From Rhodospirillales bacterium (GTDB lineage: Bacteria > Pseudomonadota > Alphaproteobacteria > Rhodospirillales > Casp-alpha2): a stretch of 22,778 nt of DNA. Location: the NCBI GenBank assembly GCA_016187325.1, contig JACPJY010000002.1:1-22778 (forward strand). Reading direction: 5' to 3'. Position numbers and translations under genes: made by a program. Of the stretch, positions 1 through 7,446 are shown piece by piece. The notes beneath the pieces are model-generated. The model was given only the letters and a program-made list of their open reading frames with translations, was not told the DNA's origin and made no database searches. Position 1 is the stretch's first letter. Every line of letters begins with the position of its first letter.

Positions 1-1
1 C

Positions 2-1930
2 AAGACCATCGCGGTCGTCGGCGCGGTGATTGGCGTGTTGTTGGGGTTGCGCCTCGGCGCCACGGTCGCCATCGGCTATTTCATCGGCGCCATTCTCTCC
101 GGCGCCGCCGGCTACATCGGCATGAACGTGTCGGTCCGCGCCAACGTGCGCACCGCCGAAGCGGCGCGCGCCAAGGGGTTGACCGGCGGTCTCGACATCG
201 CGTTCAAGTCCGGCGCTGTCACCGGCATGCTGGTGGTCGGCCTGGCGCTACTCGGCGTCGCCGGCTACTACGTGACGCTGCGCGCCATCGGCAACGCGGG
301 AACACCGCAAGGGCTCCGGCACATCCTCGAGGCGCTGGTCGCGCTCGGCTTCGGGGCGTCACTGATTTCCATCTTTGCCCGTCTCGGCGGCGGCATCTTC
401 ACCAAGGGCGCCGATGTCGGCGCCGACTTGGTCGGCAAGATCGAGGCCGGAATCCCCGAGGACGATCCGCGCAATCCGGCGGTGATCGCCGACAACGTCG
501 GCGACAACGTCGGCGATTGCGCCGGCATGGCCGCCGATCTGTTCGAAACCTATGCGGTAACGGTGGTGGCAACCATGTTGCTCGGCGCCATCTTCTTCAC
601 CGGCCCTGCACAGGAGCTGATGATGGCGTTGCCGTTGGTGGTCGGCGCGGTGTGCATCATCGCCTCGGTGGTCGCAACCTTCTTCGTCAGGCTCGGCGCC
701 AGCCGGAACATCATGGGCGCGCTTTACAAAGGCCTGATCGCCAGCGCCGTGATCTCGGCGATCCTGATCGGCGGCATCATTTCGATGCTAATCGGCTGGA
801 AAACCGGCTACGCGGCGATGGGCCGCTCGATCACCGGCATCCAGCTTTACATCTGCGCACTGGCAGGACTCGGCGTCACCGGACTGATCGTATGGATCAC
901 CGAGTATTACACCGGCACTACGTATCGCCCGGTGCAGAGCGTCGCCAAGGCGTCGATCACCGGACACGCCACCAACATCATCCAGGGCCTGGCGGTCTCC
1001 ATGGAGTCGACGGCGCTACCGGTCGCCGTGATCTGCGCCGGCATCATCGTCGCGTATCTGAGCGCCGGGCTGTACGGCCTTGCGGTGGCGGCGACGACCA
1101 TGCTGGCGCTGGCCGGCATCGTGGTCGCGCTGGACGCCTATGGCCCGGTCACCGACAACGCCGGCGGCATCGCCGAGATGGCCGACCTGCCGAAGGACGT
1201 GCGGAAGGTCACCGACGCGCTCGACGCCGTCGGCAACACCACCAAGGCGGTGACCAAGGGCTACGCCATCGGCTCGGCCGGCCTCGCCGCGCTGGTGCTG
1301 TTCGCCGCCTACACCGAGGACCTTGCCCACTATTTCCCGAACCTGAAGGTCGCCTTCAACCTGCAGAACCCGTTCGTAGTCGTCGGCCTGTTCGTCGGCG
1401 GGCTGCTGCCGTTCCTGTTCGGCTCGATGGGCATGATGGCAGTCGGCCGGGCTGGCGGCCAAGTGGTCGTCGAGGTGCGCCGGCAGTTCAAGGAAATCAA
1501 GGGCATCATGGAAGGCACGGCGAAACCCGAATACGGCGCCTGCGTCGACATGCTGACCAAGACCGCGATCAAGGAAATGATCGTGCCGTCGCTGCTGCCG
1601 GTGCTGGCGCCGGTGGTGATGTACGCCGTAATCGCGGCGATCGCCGGGCAGGCGGCGGCGTTCGCGGCGCTCGGCGCGATGCTGATGGGGACCATCGTCA
1701 CCGGGCTGTTCGTGGCGATCTCGATGACGTCGGGCGGCGGCGCCTGGGACAACGCCAAGAAGTTCATCGAGGACGGTAACTACGGTGGCAAGGGGTCCGA
1801 CGCCCACAAGGCGGCGGTCACCGGCGACACCGTCGGCGATCCCTACAAGGACACCGCCGGCCCGGCCGTCAACCCGATGATCAAGATTATCAACATCGTC
1901 GCCATCCTACTGCTGGCGATCCTGGCATAG
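2..1930 (+). CDS. hppA: K+-independent membrane proton-pumping pyrophosphatase (5' partial)
   Basis: Integral-membrane enzyme that couples hydrolysis of pyrophosphate to proton export across the cytoplasmic membrane. The reading frame is already open at base 2, and the residues before the first in-window GTG (26) fit the family, so the true start lies upstream. About 642 codons are present of the roughly 700 usual. The pyrophosphate/Mg-binding signature GADVGADLVGKIEAG is encoded near 409-453, followed by the Asp-rich NPAVIADNVGDNVGDCAG. The motif GNTTKAVT starts at 1232. Lys (codon 1244) and Thr (codon 1253) at these sites are the known signature of the K+-independent subfamily, where K+-dependent enzymes carry Ala at the Lys site. 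Many hydrophobic helices run through the protein, and the C-terminus ends in a membrane segment. It converges with bamE after 39 bp, with no clear terminator between them. Confidence 0.97.
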   Translation, partial: KTIAVVGAVIGVLLGLRLGATVAIGYFIGAILSGAAGYIGMNVSVRANVRTAEAARAKGLTGGLDIAFKSGAVTGMLVVGLALLGVAGYYVTLRAIGNAGTPQGLRHILEALVALGFGASLISIFARLGGGIFTKGADVGADLVGKIEAGIPEDDPRNPAVIADNVGDNVGDCAGMAADLFETYAVTVVATMLLGAIFFTGPAQELMMALPLVVGAVCIIASVVATFFVRLGASRNIMGALYKGLIASAVISAILIGGIISMLIGWKTGYAAMGRSITGIQLYICALAGLGVTGLIVWITEYYTGTTYRPVQSVAKASITGHATNIIQGLAVSMESTALPVAVICAGIIVAYLSAGLYGLAVAATTMLALAGIVVALDAYGPVTDNAGGIAEMADLPKDVRKVTDALDAVGNTTKAVTKGYAIGSAGLAALVLFAAYTEDLAHYFPNLKVAFNLQNPFVVVGLFVGGLLPFLFGSMGMMAVGRAGGQVVVEVRRQFKEIKGIMEGTAKPEYGACVDMLTKTAIKEMIVPSLLPVLAPVVMYAVIAAIAGQAAAFAALGAMLMGTIVTGLFVAISMTSGGGAWDNAKKFIEDGNYGGKGSDAHKAAVTGDTVGDPYKDTAGPAVNPMIKIINIVAILLLAILA

Positions 1931-1969
1931 CGGGAAGAGAAGCTTGAGACGGCGCCCGACTGGCGGCCG

Positions 1970-2479
1970 TTACGGGCTGTAAGGATCGGGCAGGTTCGGA
2001 TCCGGCTCCGAGGGCTTTTGCCCCTTTTTCTTGAACCGGCCGAGGTTGCCGATCAGCTGTTCGATGGCGGTAATCTGGTTGCCGTGGGTCGGCGTGGTTC
2101 GCTCCACGGGCTGAATTTTCCGGCCGGCCTCGAGGCCGATGGTATCGACCTCGGCGACCTTGCCGTCGGCTCCGAACTTGACCATGACGATATGCCGGTC
2201 GATGACTTCCGGCGCGAAGAAGGCGAAGGTTTCGGTGCGGTTGGAGATGTAATACCAGGTATTGCTGCCGAACGGGGTGACGCTGGACGGCGAGCCCAGG
2301 ATATCGACCACGTCGTCCCTGGTCTGGTCGCCCGGCTTGATCTCCGCCAGCCGTTCCGGATCGGGCAAGTTGCCCCGGGTATCGAGGCGGGTCGAGCAGG
2401 ACGCCGTCGACAAGGCGGCGACGCAGACGACCGCCAATACGGACAAGCGGGTGGACGTGATGAACCTCGAAGCCTTCAC
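1970..2479 (-). CDS. bamE: Outer membrane assembly lipoprotein BamE (SmpA/OmlA family)
   Basis: Likely small lipoprotein subunit of the Bam complex, which inserts beta-barrel proteins into the outer membrane. The 169-residue product starts with a basic, hydrophobic signal and a lipobox-like L-S-T-A-S-C with Cys at residue 28. Thr at the -3 position is less usual than Leu. The SmpA/OmlA core follows: I-K-P-G-D-Q-T-R-D-D-V-V-D-I-L-G-S-P-S and then N-T-W-Y-Y-I-S-N, as in the family. The C-terminus is a basic and proline-rich tail. The start is GTG at 2479, chosen because GAGGA lies just upstream on this strand; the ATG at 2489 is out of frame. The gene is divergent from the cytochrome bc1 chaperone gene, the usual alphaproteobacterial neighbourhood. 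Confidence 0.9.
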   Translation of the reverse strand: MKASRFITSTRLSVLAVVCVAALSTASCSTRLDTRGNLPDPERLAEIKPGDQTRDDVVDILGSPSSVTPFGSNTWYYISNRTETFAFFAPEVIDRHIVMVKFGADGKVAEVDTIGLEAGRKIQPVERTTPTHGNQITAIEQLIGNLGRFKKKGQKPSEPDPNLPDPYSP

Positions 2480-2570
2480 CGGTCCTCATCCTCGTCGCGC
2501 CGCAACGGCGGACATCGCCACCCAGCGGCTGTTGATCCGGAGAGGGCGGAAAGTTGCACCGCGAGCGGCC

Positions 2571-2601
2571 GATTGTCAATCGCACGGTGTTGGCATTTGA
2601 T
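2571..2601 (+). promoter_or_regulatory. Divergent promoter region with shared palindromic -35 (bamE / bc1 chaperone)
   Basis: On the plus strand TTGTCA (2573-2578) and TTTGAT (2596-2601) are 17 bp apart and read toward the gene at 2634. The -35 sits inside the perfect interrupted palindrome GATTG-T-CAATC (2571-2581). Because of this, the minus strand carries an exact TTGACA (2579 to 2574) facing bamE, though no good -10 follows it. This is a pattern match only, with no mapped transcript. Confidence 0.4.
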
Positions 2602-2633
2602 AGGCATCGGGACCTCAAGGACTCGGAAACGGG

Positions 2634-3206
2634 ATGAGCGCGTTGAGGAAATTGTTCGGTTTTTTCGGCGCCGGCCGCGTAGAGGCGCCAGCCCGCGGCC
2701 TTTACCTGTCGCTGGTGGCGCAGGCGCGGCAGCCCGGATTCTATCTGCAGTGCGGCGTCCCCGACACCGTTGACGGACGATTCGACATGATCCTTTTGCA
2801 CGCTTTTCTGGTGCTCAGGCGCCTGAAACGCGACCATTCGCGCACCGCCGACCTCGCTCAGGCGCTGTTCGACCTGATGTTCGCCGACATGGATCGGAAT
2901 CTGCGCGAGATGGGCGTCGGTGACCTGGCTGTCGGCCGCCGGGTCAAGGCCATGGCGGCGGCGTTCTACGGCCGCATCGCCGCCTACGAAGCCGGCCTCG
3001 ACGCCGGCGACGCGACACTCGCCGAGGCGCTCAAGCGCAACCTGTATCGCAAGGCGAACCCCGACGCGGCGGCCATCGACGCCGTTGCCGCCTATCTGCG
3101 GCGCGAGGCGCTGGCGCTCGACGGGCAACCGCTGGCGGGCCTGATGGCGGGCGCGGTGACCTTCGGCCCGCCTCCGGCCGCTCCGGTTGCCGGAGACGAC
3201 CGATGA
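2634..3206 (+). CDS. Ubiquinol-cytochrome c chaperone family protein (CBP3/UQCC1-like)
   Basis: A 190-residue protein with the hallmarks of the CBP3/UQCC1 family (ubiquinol-cytochrome c chaperone domain), which helps assemble cytochrome b of the respiratory bc1 complex. Visible family features are the early A-R-G-L-Y-L-S-L-V-A-Q-A-R-Q-P-G-F-Y, the G-V-P-D-T-V-D-G-R-F-D-M-I-L-L-H-A-F-L-V-L segment around residues 42-62, and F-A-D-M-D-R-N-L-R-E-M-G-V-G-D near residues 83-97. There is no signal peptide or membrane span, so it probably acts at the cytoplasmic face of the membrane. Its stop overlaps the ATG of the next gene by 4 bases, so the two are translationally coupled. The same chaperone-YceD pair is common in alphaproteobacteria. 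The ribosome-binding site is weak (AAGGA, somewhat distant). Confidence 0.85.
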   Translation: MSALRKLFGFFGAGRVEAPARGLYLSLVAQARQPGFYLQCGVPDTVDGRFDMILLHAFLVLRRLKRDHSRTADLAQALFDLMFADMDRNLREMGVGDLAVGRRVKAMAAAFYGRIAAYEAGLDAGDATLAEALKRNLYRKANPDAAAIDAVAAYLRREALALDGQPLAGLMAGAVTFGPPPAAPVAGDDR

Positions 3207-3778
3207 CGACGCCGCCGAAACCGGAATTCTCGCGTCCCGTCGTCGTCGAGTCACTGGACGAAGGCGGCGTCGCGTTGACAGTCGAAGCCGACGCCACCGA
3301 GCGAGTGCGGCTGGCCGAACGATTCGGCCTGGTCGCCATCGACAGCCTGACCGGCAAGGTCCGGGTGACGCCCGAGGAAGGCGGCGATATGTTCCGCCTC
3401 GACGGCAGCTTCACGGCCGACGTTCGCCAGACCTGCGTCGTCACGCTGGAAGAGTTGCCGGTTCACGTGGAGGGGTCGTTTGAGCGGCAGTATTCGGCAC
3501 TCGCCGAACCCGAAGACGCGCGCGAAGAGTGCCTGGATCTCGACGCCGAGGAGCCGCCCGATCCGGTTGTCGACGGCCACATCGACGTCGGCGAGGCGAT
3601 CGTCGAGGAGCTCGCGCTTTCGCTCGATCCGTTTCCCCGTAAGCCGGGGATTTCATTCACGGATTATTCGTTCGGGCCTGATGGCGCCGCCGCCGATTCC
3701 GGCGCCGGGGCGGTGAATCCAGGGGCCGCCGCGGGGCCTTTTGCAGCCCTTCAGCGACTTAAGGATCGGCTAAAATGA
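3203..3778 (+). CDS. yceD: DUF177 / YceD family protein (23S rRNA accumulation)
   Basis: A 191-residue acidic protein of the DUF177/YceD family. Members sit next to rpmF in most bacteria and are implicated in 23S rRNA accumulation. The recognisable core is V-R-Q-T-C-V-V-T-L-E-E-L-P (near residues 74-86), the bacterial signature around the conserved Cys. It is followed by acidic stretches and the I-D-V-G-E-A-I-V-E-E-L-A-L-S-L-D-P-F-P-R-K-P-G block (about residues 129-151). The tail is Gly/Ala-rich and ends in F-A-A-L-Q-R-L-K, typical of alphaproteobacterial members. It overlaps the preceding chaperone gene by 4 bp and lies 89 bp before rpmF. The biochemical function is not established from sequence. 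Confidence 0.87.
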   Translation: MTTPPKPEFSRPVVVESLDEGGVALTVEADATERVRLAERFGLVAIDSLTGKVRVTPEEGGDMFRLDGSFTADVRQTCVVTLEELPVHVEGSFERQYSALAEPEDAREECLDLDAEEPPDPVVDGHIDVGEAIVEELALSLDPFPRKPGISFTDYSFGPDGAAADSGAGAVNPGAAAGPFAALQRLKDRLK

Positions 3779-3792
3779 CAACCGCAAGTTTC

Positions 3793-3821
3793 TTGCCCCG
3801 GCGCAGTTTATCGGGTTTAGT
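3793..3821 (+). promoter_or_regulatory. Probable promoter for rpmF-plsX-fabH
   Basis: TTGCCC (3793-3798) and TTTAGT (3816-3821) are separated by exactly 17 bp in the only clearly non-coding gap of this run. They end about 46 bp before the rpmF start. This would allow strong ribosomal-protein expression independent of the upstream chaperone-yceD genes. Inference from motif match and position. Confidence 0.45.
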
Positions 3822-3867
3822 ATGCGCGCTTTGAGGGCAGAACCAAAGAATCCGAGGTAACCGACCA

Positions 3868-4053
3868 ATGGCAGTCCCCAAGAAAAAGACTTCGAAATCG
3901 TGCCGCGGCATGCGCCGTTCACATGACGCGCTCAAATCCTCGGTATACGAGGAATGCCCGAATTGCGGCGAGTTGAAACGGCCCCACCACGTCTGCAAGG
4001 CTTGTGGCCATTACGACGGCCGCGAGGTCGTGGAAACCGGGGACGCTGCCTGA
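3868..4053 (+). CDS. rpmF: 50S ribosomal protein L32 (bL32)
   Basis: Small basic ribosomal protein of 61 residues, the normal length. The N-terminus is the characteristic M-A-V-P-K-K-K-T-S-K-S followed by R-G-M-R-R-S-H-D. Two Cys pairs (E-C-P-N-C-G and C-K-A-C-G-H-Y, residues about 31-50) form the zinc-ribbon version of L32 rather than the cysteine-free paralog used under zinc starvation. The start ATG follows GAGG at 3855-3858. The gene lies between yceD and plsX, the most conserved context for rpmF. Confidence 0.98.
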   Translation: MAVPKKKTSKSCRGMRRSHDALKSSVYEECPNCGELKRPHHVCKACGHYDGREVVETGDAA

Positions 4054-4094
4054 CGATCGTTGTGGGCTTGATGCCAATTCCCGCGCACCGGCTC

Positions 4095-4103
4095 GAAGGA
4101 AGG
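4095..4103 (+). promoter_or_regulatory. Strong Shine-Dalgarno that fixes the plsX TTG start
   Basis: GAAGGAAGG lies 5 bases ahead of TTG 4109-4111. It is the only good ribosome-binding site before the conserved PlsX N-terminus and sets a rare TTG start in preference to longer in-frame openings inside rpmF. Confidence 0.7.
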
Positions 4104-4108
4104 TTCTG

Positions 4109-5158
4109 TTGGCCAAATTGACGCTTTCCATCGATGCAATGGGCGGCGACAACGCCCCGCAAATGGTGGTCGAGGGCGTTGAAGCGTCGCTTGAGCGGTT
4201 TTCCGACGTCAAATTCCTGTTATTCGGCGATCAAGCTCAGCTGAAGCCGCTGCTGGAGCGCCATCCGAACGCCAAGGCGGTGTCGGAAATCCGCCACACC
4301 GCCGACATCGTCACCAACGAGGAAAAGCCGGGCACGGCGCTCCGCGGCGGCCGCAATTCCAGCATGCGGCTGGCCATCGACGCGGTCGGCTCCGGCGACG
4401 CCGACGGTGTGATCTCGGCCGGCAACACCGGGGCGTTGATGGCGATGGCGAAGTTCGTGCTGAAGACTCTTCCCGGCATCGACCGGCCGGCGATTGCCAC
4501 CTATTACCCGACGCTCAGGGGTGAAAGCGTGATGCTGGACCTCGGCGCCAACGTCGAATGCGATGCCGAAAACCTAGTGCAGTTCGCGGTCATGGGCGAG
4601 GTGTTCGCGCGCAACGTGCTCGGCCTCGAACAGCCGTCGATCGGCATCCTCAATGTCGGCGCCGAGGGCTTGAAGGGCAACGAGGCGGTAAAGAAGGCGG
4701 CGTTGACGCTGCAGACGACGCAGTTGCCGATCAAATTCTACGGCTTCGTCGAGGGCGACGACATCGGCGCCGGCACCGTTGACGTGGTGGTCACGGACGG
4801 ATTTACCGGCAACATTGCGCTAAAGACCGCCGAAGGCACGGCCAAGCTGTTCGGCGTGTTCCTCAAGGAGGCGCTGACCTCGACGCCGATGGCCCGGTTC
4901 GGCGCTTTGATGGCGAGGCGCGCGCTCAAGGCGTTTAAGATGCGGGTCGATCCCCGGCGCTACAACGGGGCGATGTTTCTGGGCCTGAACGGCGTCTGCA
5001 TCAAGAGCCACGGCGGCACGGATGCCGTGGGTTTCGCCAATGCCATCCACGTCGCCGTCGAGTTGATCACCAATTCCCTCAACGAGCACATCAAGAAGGA
5101 CTACGCCAAGCTGTCGGCCGACACGCCCTTCCTCAAGGAAGCGGTCGCCGGCGAATGA
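4109..5158 (+). CDS. plsX: Phosphate acyltransferase PlsX
   Basis: Converts acyl-ACP and phosphate to acyl-phosphate, the acyl donor used by PlsY for the first step of phospholipid synthesis. It is a peripheral membrane enzyme. The product is 349 residues, normal for PlsX. It opens M-A-K-L-T-L-S-I-D-A-M-G-G-D-N-A-P-Q, the family's N-terminal signature. Further motifs are S-A-G-N-T-G-A-L-M-A, L-D-L-G-A-N-V-E-C and I-G-I-L-N-V-G-A-E-G-L-K-G-N-E. The frame stays open upstream to 4004 inside rpmF, but the conserved start and a strong ribosome-binding site support TTG 4109. The stop overlaps the fabH ATG by 4 bp, so lipid initiation (PlsX) and fatty acid initiation (FabH) are coupled in translation. 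Confidence 0.96.
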   Translation: MAKLTLSIDAMGGDNAPQMVVEGVEASLERFSDVKFLLFGDQAQLKPLLERHPNAKAVSEIRHTADIVTNEEKPGTALRGGRNSSMRLAIDAVGSGDADGVISAGNTGALMAMAKFVLKTLPGIDRPAIATYYPTLRGESVMLDLGANVECDAENLVQFAVMGEVFARNVLGLEQPSIGILNVGAEGLKGNEAVKKAALTLQTTQLPIKFYGFVEGDDIGAGTVDVVVTDGFTGNIALKTAEGTAKLFGVFLKEALTSTPMARFGALMARRALKAFKMRVDPRRYNGAMFLGLNGVCIKSHGGTDAVGFANAIHVAVELITNSLNEHIKKDYAKLSADTPFLKEAVAGE

Positions 5159-6150
5159 ACGTACGCACGCAAGTTCTCGGCTGTGGCTCCTATTTGCCTG
5201 AACGGGTGGTCACCAACGCCGAGCTGTCGACCATGGTCGACACCACCGACGAATGGATCTTCGAGCGCACCGGCATCCGCGAGCGTCACATCGCGGCCGA
5301 CGGCGAGCTGACTTCCGATTTGGCCATGAAGGCGGCCGAACGAGCGCTCGAGCACGCCAAGATTCCCGCCGCCGAGATCGACATGGTGATCCTGGCGACA
5401 ACGACGCCCGACTACACCTTTCCGGCGACCGCCACCAAGGTGCAGTCGCGGCTGGGCATGGTCAACGGCAGCGCCTTCGACATCCAAGCGGTGTGCTCCG
5501 GCTTCATCTACGGCCTGGCGATCGCCGACAGCTTTATTCGGACCGGTCAGTCCAAAACCATCCTGCTGATCGGCGCCGAGACGTTCTCGCGCATCCTCGA
5601 CTGGCAGGATCGCGCCACGTGCGTGCTGTTCGGCGACGGCGCCGGGGCGGTGGTCCTGCGGGCCGGGGAGGGGGAACCAGAGGCCGGCGGCGGTGCCGGC
5701 CACAACGTCGGGCGCGGCATCATCTCGACCCATCTCCATTCCGACGGCTCCACCAACGACCTGCTTTACGTCGACGGCGGGCCGTCGTCGACCCAGACCG
5801 TCGGCCACGTGCGGATGGTCGGCCGCGAGGTGTTCCGGCACGCCGTCATCAATCTCGCGGCCATCGTCGAGGAGGCGCTGGAAGCGAACGGGCTGCAGCC
5901 GGCGGACATCGACTGGCTGGTTCCGCATCAGGCCAACAAGCGCATCCTCGACGGCACCGCCCGCAAGCTTGGCTTGCCGATCGAGAAAATGATCATCACC
6001 GTCGACCGTCACGCCAACACGTCGGCGGCCTCGATCCCGCTGGCGCTCGACGAAGCGGTGAAAGACGGACGCATCAAGCGCGGCGATCTGATTCTGATGG
6101 AGGCGATGGGCGGCGGCCTGACCTGGGGCGCCAGCCTGGTGCGCTGGTAG
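5155..6150 (+). CDS. fabH: Beta-ketoacyl-ACP synthase III (FabH)
   Basis: Starts type II fatty acid synthesis by condensing an acyl-CoA (typically acetyl-CoA) with malonyl-ACP. The 331-residue protein shows the thiolase-fold catalytic triad: Cys114 in A-V-C-S-G-F, His258 in P-H-Q-A-N, and Asn288 in H-A-N-T-S-A-A-S. The CoA-binding D-E-W-I-F-E-R-T-G-I motif is near residue 30. The His-to-Asn spacing (30) equals that of the E. coli enzyme, while the Cys-to-His spacing is about 12 residues longer. The extra length is a Gly/Ala/Glu-rich loop near residues 170-188. The gene overlaps plsX and is followed by a 132-140 bp gap before ihfA. Confidence 0.97.
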   Translation: MNVRTQVLGCGSYLPERVVTNAELSTMVDTTDEWIFERTGIRERHIAADGELTSDLAMKAAERALEHAKIPAAEIDMVILATTTPDYTFPATATKVQSRLGMVNGSAFDIQAVCSGFIYGLAIADSFIRTGQSKTILLIGAETFSRILDWQDRATCVLFGDGAGAVVLRAGEGEPEAGGGAGHNVGRGIISTHLHSDGSTNDLLYVDGGPSSTQTVGHVRMVGREVFRHAVINLAAIVEEALEANGLQPADIDWLVPHQANKRILDGTARKLGLPIEKMIITVDRHANTSAASIPLALDEAVKDGRIKRGDLILMEAMGGGLTWGASLVRW

Positions 6151-6228
6151 GCAGCTCACGCGCATTTCCGGCTGGGCGCCTGCGCCGGCAAAGCGTTGGT
6201 TCTGAAATGTTCTGCCATCCCTTTGATA

Positions 6229-6257
6229 TTGACGGATTTATCCGGTAACGATAGGCT
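6229..6257 (+). promoter_or_regulatory. Candidate ihfA promoter
   Basis: TTGACG (6229-6234) and TAGGCT (6252-6257) are 17 bp apart, in the gap between fabH and ihfA. An overlapping TTGATA (6223-6228) is a possible alternative -35. The -10 is weak, so ihfA may also be read from the upstream operon. Confidence 0.3.
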
Positions 6258-6291
6258 CGTTCCTTAACGCTAACAGGGGGGCTTGACGGGC

Positions 6292-6606
6292 ATGGCCGGA
6301 AGAACCATCACACGCGCGCAATTGGGCGAGGCCGTCTACCAGGAAGTCGGCCTGTCGCGGAATGAATCCGCGGAGCTTCTCGAATCGGTTCTCGCCGAGA
6401 TGTCGGGCGCGCTCGCCAGGGGCGAAACGGTGAAGATTTCCTCGTTCGGCAGCTTCTCCGTCCGTCAAAAGGGCCAGCGCATTGGGCGCAACCCGAAGAC
6501 TGGGGAGGAAGTCCCGATTCTGCCGCGCAAGGTGCTGGTATTCCGGCCGTCGCAGGTGCTGAAGAACCGCATCAACGAGAGGATGCGTCCCGGCTCGCGG
6601 ACATGA
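6292..6606 (+). CDS. ihfA: Integration host factor subunit alpha
   Basis: DNA-bending nucleoid protein that works as a heterodimer with IhfB. It is a co-activator at sigma54 promoters and takes part in recombination and replication. The product is 104 residues from ATG 6292. That start is preferred over the in-frame TTG at 6283 because the G-rich ribosome-binding site (AGGGGGG, about 6274-6280) is too close to the TTG. HU/IHF features are T-R-A-Q-L-G-E-A-V, G-E-T-V-K-I-S-S-F-G-S-F, and the beta-arm G-R-N-P-K-T-G-E-E-V-P-I with the intercalating Pro. It ends F-R-P-S-Q-V-L-K-N-R-I-N. The alpha assignment rests on Q-R-I-G-R-N-P-K-T-G-E and on the MerR gene directly downstream, the usual alphaproteobacterial partner. 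The stop overlaps that gene's ATG. Confidence 0.93.
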   Translation: MAGRTITRAQLGEAVYQEVGLSRNESAELLESVLAEMSGALARGETVKISSFGSFSVRQKGQRIGRNPKTGEEVPILPRKVLVFRPSQVLKNRINERMRPGSRT

Positions 6607-7055
6607 CGATGGCGGCGCCGGCTGAAGGTCCATCGGCTGGAGGACGAGCGGCAAAATCCGCCGCCGCATTCCGCACCATCAGCGAAGTCGCCAGTGAGCT
6701 GAAGCTGCCGCAGCACGTGCTGCGTTTCTGGGAATCCAAGTTTACCGCCATCAGGCCGATGAAGCGCGGTGGCGGGCGACGGTACTACCGGCCCGAGGAC
6801 GTGGCGTTGCTGACGTGCATCCGCGACCTGCTCCACAACGACGGCTATACGATCAAGGGCGTACAGAAGCTACTGCGCGAGAGCGGCGGCAAGCTCAAGG
6901 CCGCCCCAGTGGCGGCCGCAGGCAGCGATGCGCAGGCGCCGGTGCCGGTGCCTGCACCGGCTGAGGGCGACAGGTTCACCGCCGAGACGCGGGCACAACT
7001 GAAAAGCCTGCTCGGCGAGCTCGAAGACCTACGCGCCACCCTCGGCGGCATCTGA
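6603..7055 (+). CDS. MerR-type helix-turn-helix regulator downstream of ihfA
   Basis: A 150-residue regulator with one MerR DNA-binding domain at about residues 22-90: F-R-T-I-S-E-V-A-S-E-L, then the helix-turn-helix L-P-Q-H-V-L-R-F-W-E, the wing R-R-Y-Y-R-P-E-D-V, and G-Y-T-I-K-G-V-Q-K-L-L. This F-W-E form is typical of the small MerR proteins coupled to ihfA. After it comes an Ala/Pro-rich linker (about residues 98-123) and a short C-terminal helix with no metal- or ligand-binding cysteines, so the effector cannot be told. It overlaps ihfA by 4 bp. The target genes are unknown. Confidence 0.88.
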   Translation: MTMAAPAEGPSAGGRAAKSAAAFRTISEVASELKLPQHVLRFWESKFTAIRPMKRGGGRRYYRPEDVALLTCIRDLLHNDGYTIKGVQKLLRESGGKLKAAPVAAAGSDAQAPVPVPAPAEGDRFTAETRAQLKSLLGELEDLRATLGGI

Positions 7056-7096
7056 TCGTCCGGGAATTGCGGCAGGTTTCGGCGGCCGCCAGACGG

Positions 7097-7126
7097 TTGC
7101 CGCCGCTGATGCCGTTCAAGTATAGT
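7097..7126 (+). promoter_or_regulatory. Probable promoter of tRNA-Pro
   Basis: TTGCCG (7097-7102) and a near-consensus TATAGT (7121-7126) with an 18-bp spacer end 57 bp ahead of the mature tRNA 5' end. The -10 is the best on this strand between the MerR gene and the tRNA. Confidence 0.55.
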
Positions 7127-7183
7127 GCCGCCATAGCCGGCGCCGCCCGGCGACATGACGGCAACATCGCGGCGGCAACCGAC

Positions 7184-7260
7184 CGGAGCGTGGCGCAGCT
7201 TGGTAGCGCACTACACTGGGGGTGTAGGGGTCGCGGGTTCAAATCCCGCCGCTCCGACCA
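7184..7260 (+). tRNA. tRNA-Pro (anticodon GGG), CCA encoded
   Basis: A complete cloverleaf of 77 nt. Acceptor stem CGGAGCG pairs with CGCTCCG. The D arm is GCGC/GCGC around AGCTTGGTA, and the anticodon stem is CTACA/TGTAG. The 7-base loop CTGGGGG gives anticodon GGG (7218-7220). The variable loop is GGGTC and the T arm is GCGGG/CCCGC around TTCAAAT. Discriminator A is followed by a genomically encoded CCA. GGG reads CCC and, by wobble, CCU proline codons. No copy of the 3' end is seen downstream, so there is no sign of an integrated element. Confidence 0.97.
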
Positions 7261-7328
7261 TTTTCTTTCTCGTTCGACGGGGCGGCCGGCGCGGCCGCGA
7301 CGGGGGGCGCCGAATACCGGCGCTGCGG

Positions 7329-7359
7329 AAAAAAAGGCCGGGGCACGAACCCCGGCCTT
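7329..7359 (-). terminator. Intrinsic terminator reading on the minus strand
   Basis: A perfect 10-bp stem, with arms AAGGCCGGGG (7334-7343) and CCCCGGCCTT (7350-7359) around a 6-nt loop. On the minus strand it is followed directly by a run of T (7335 down to 7329), the classic Rho-independent form. On the plus strand the hairpin is followed by AGTCTGTGCTC, a poor U-tract, so any role in ending the tRNA-Pro transcript is weaker. It lies 260 bp beyond the ferredoxin stop codon, unusually far for that operon's own terminator. Confidence 0.75.
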
Positions 7360-7446
7360 AGTCTGTGCTCTTGAGGGAAGGGAGGATTCGTTTTCACGAA
7401 ATCCATCCTTACCCCGATATCCGACCACAGAACGCCGCCCGTCGCA

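Noticed and set aside
517..1779. Long plus-strand frame inside hppA (420 codons)
   Set aside because: A +1 shadow of hppA with Arg/His/Gly-rich composition. hppA's own frame is fully supported by motifs.
1890..3254. Long open frame on the minus strand (454 codons) overlapping bamE and the bc1 chaperone gene
   Set aside because: It is out of frame with well-recognised genes on both strands, is Arg/Gly/Val-rich as expected for GC-rich antisense frames, and has no recognisable domain.
4004..4108. Longer plsX beginning inside rpmF
   Set aside because: The strong ribosome-binding site before TTG 4109 and the conserved M-A-K-L-T-L-S-I-D-A-M-G-G-D start favour the shorter form.
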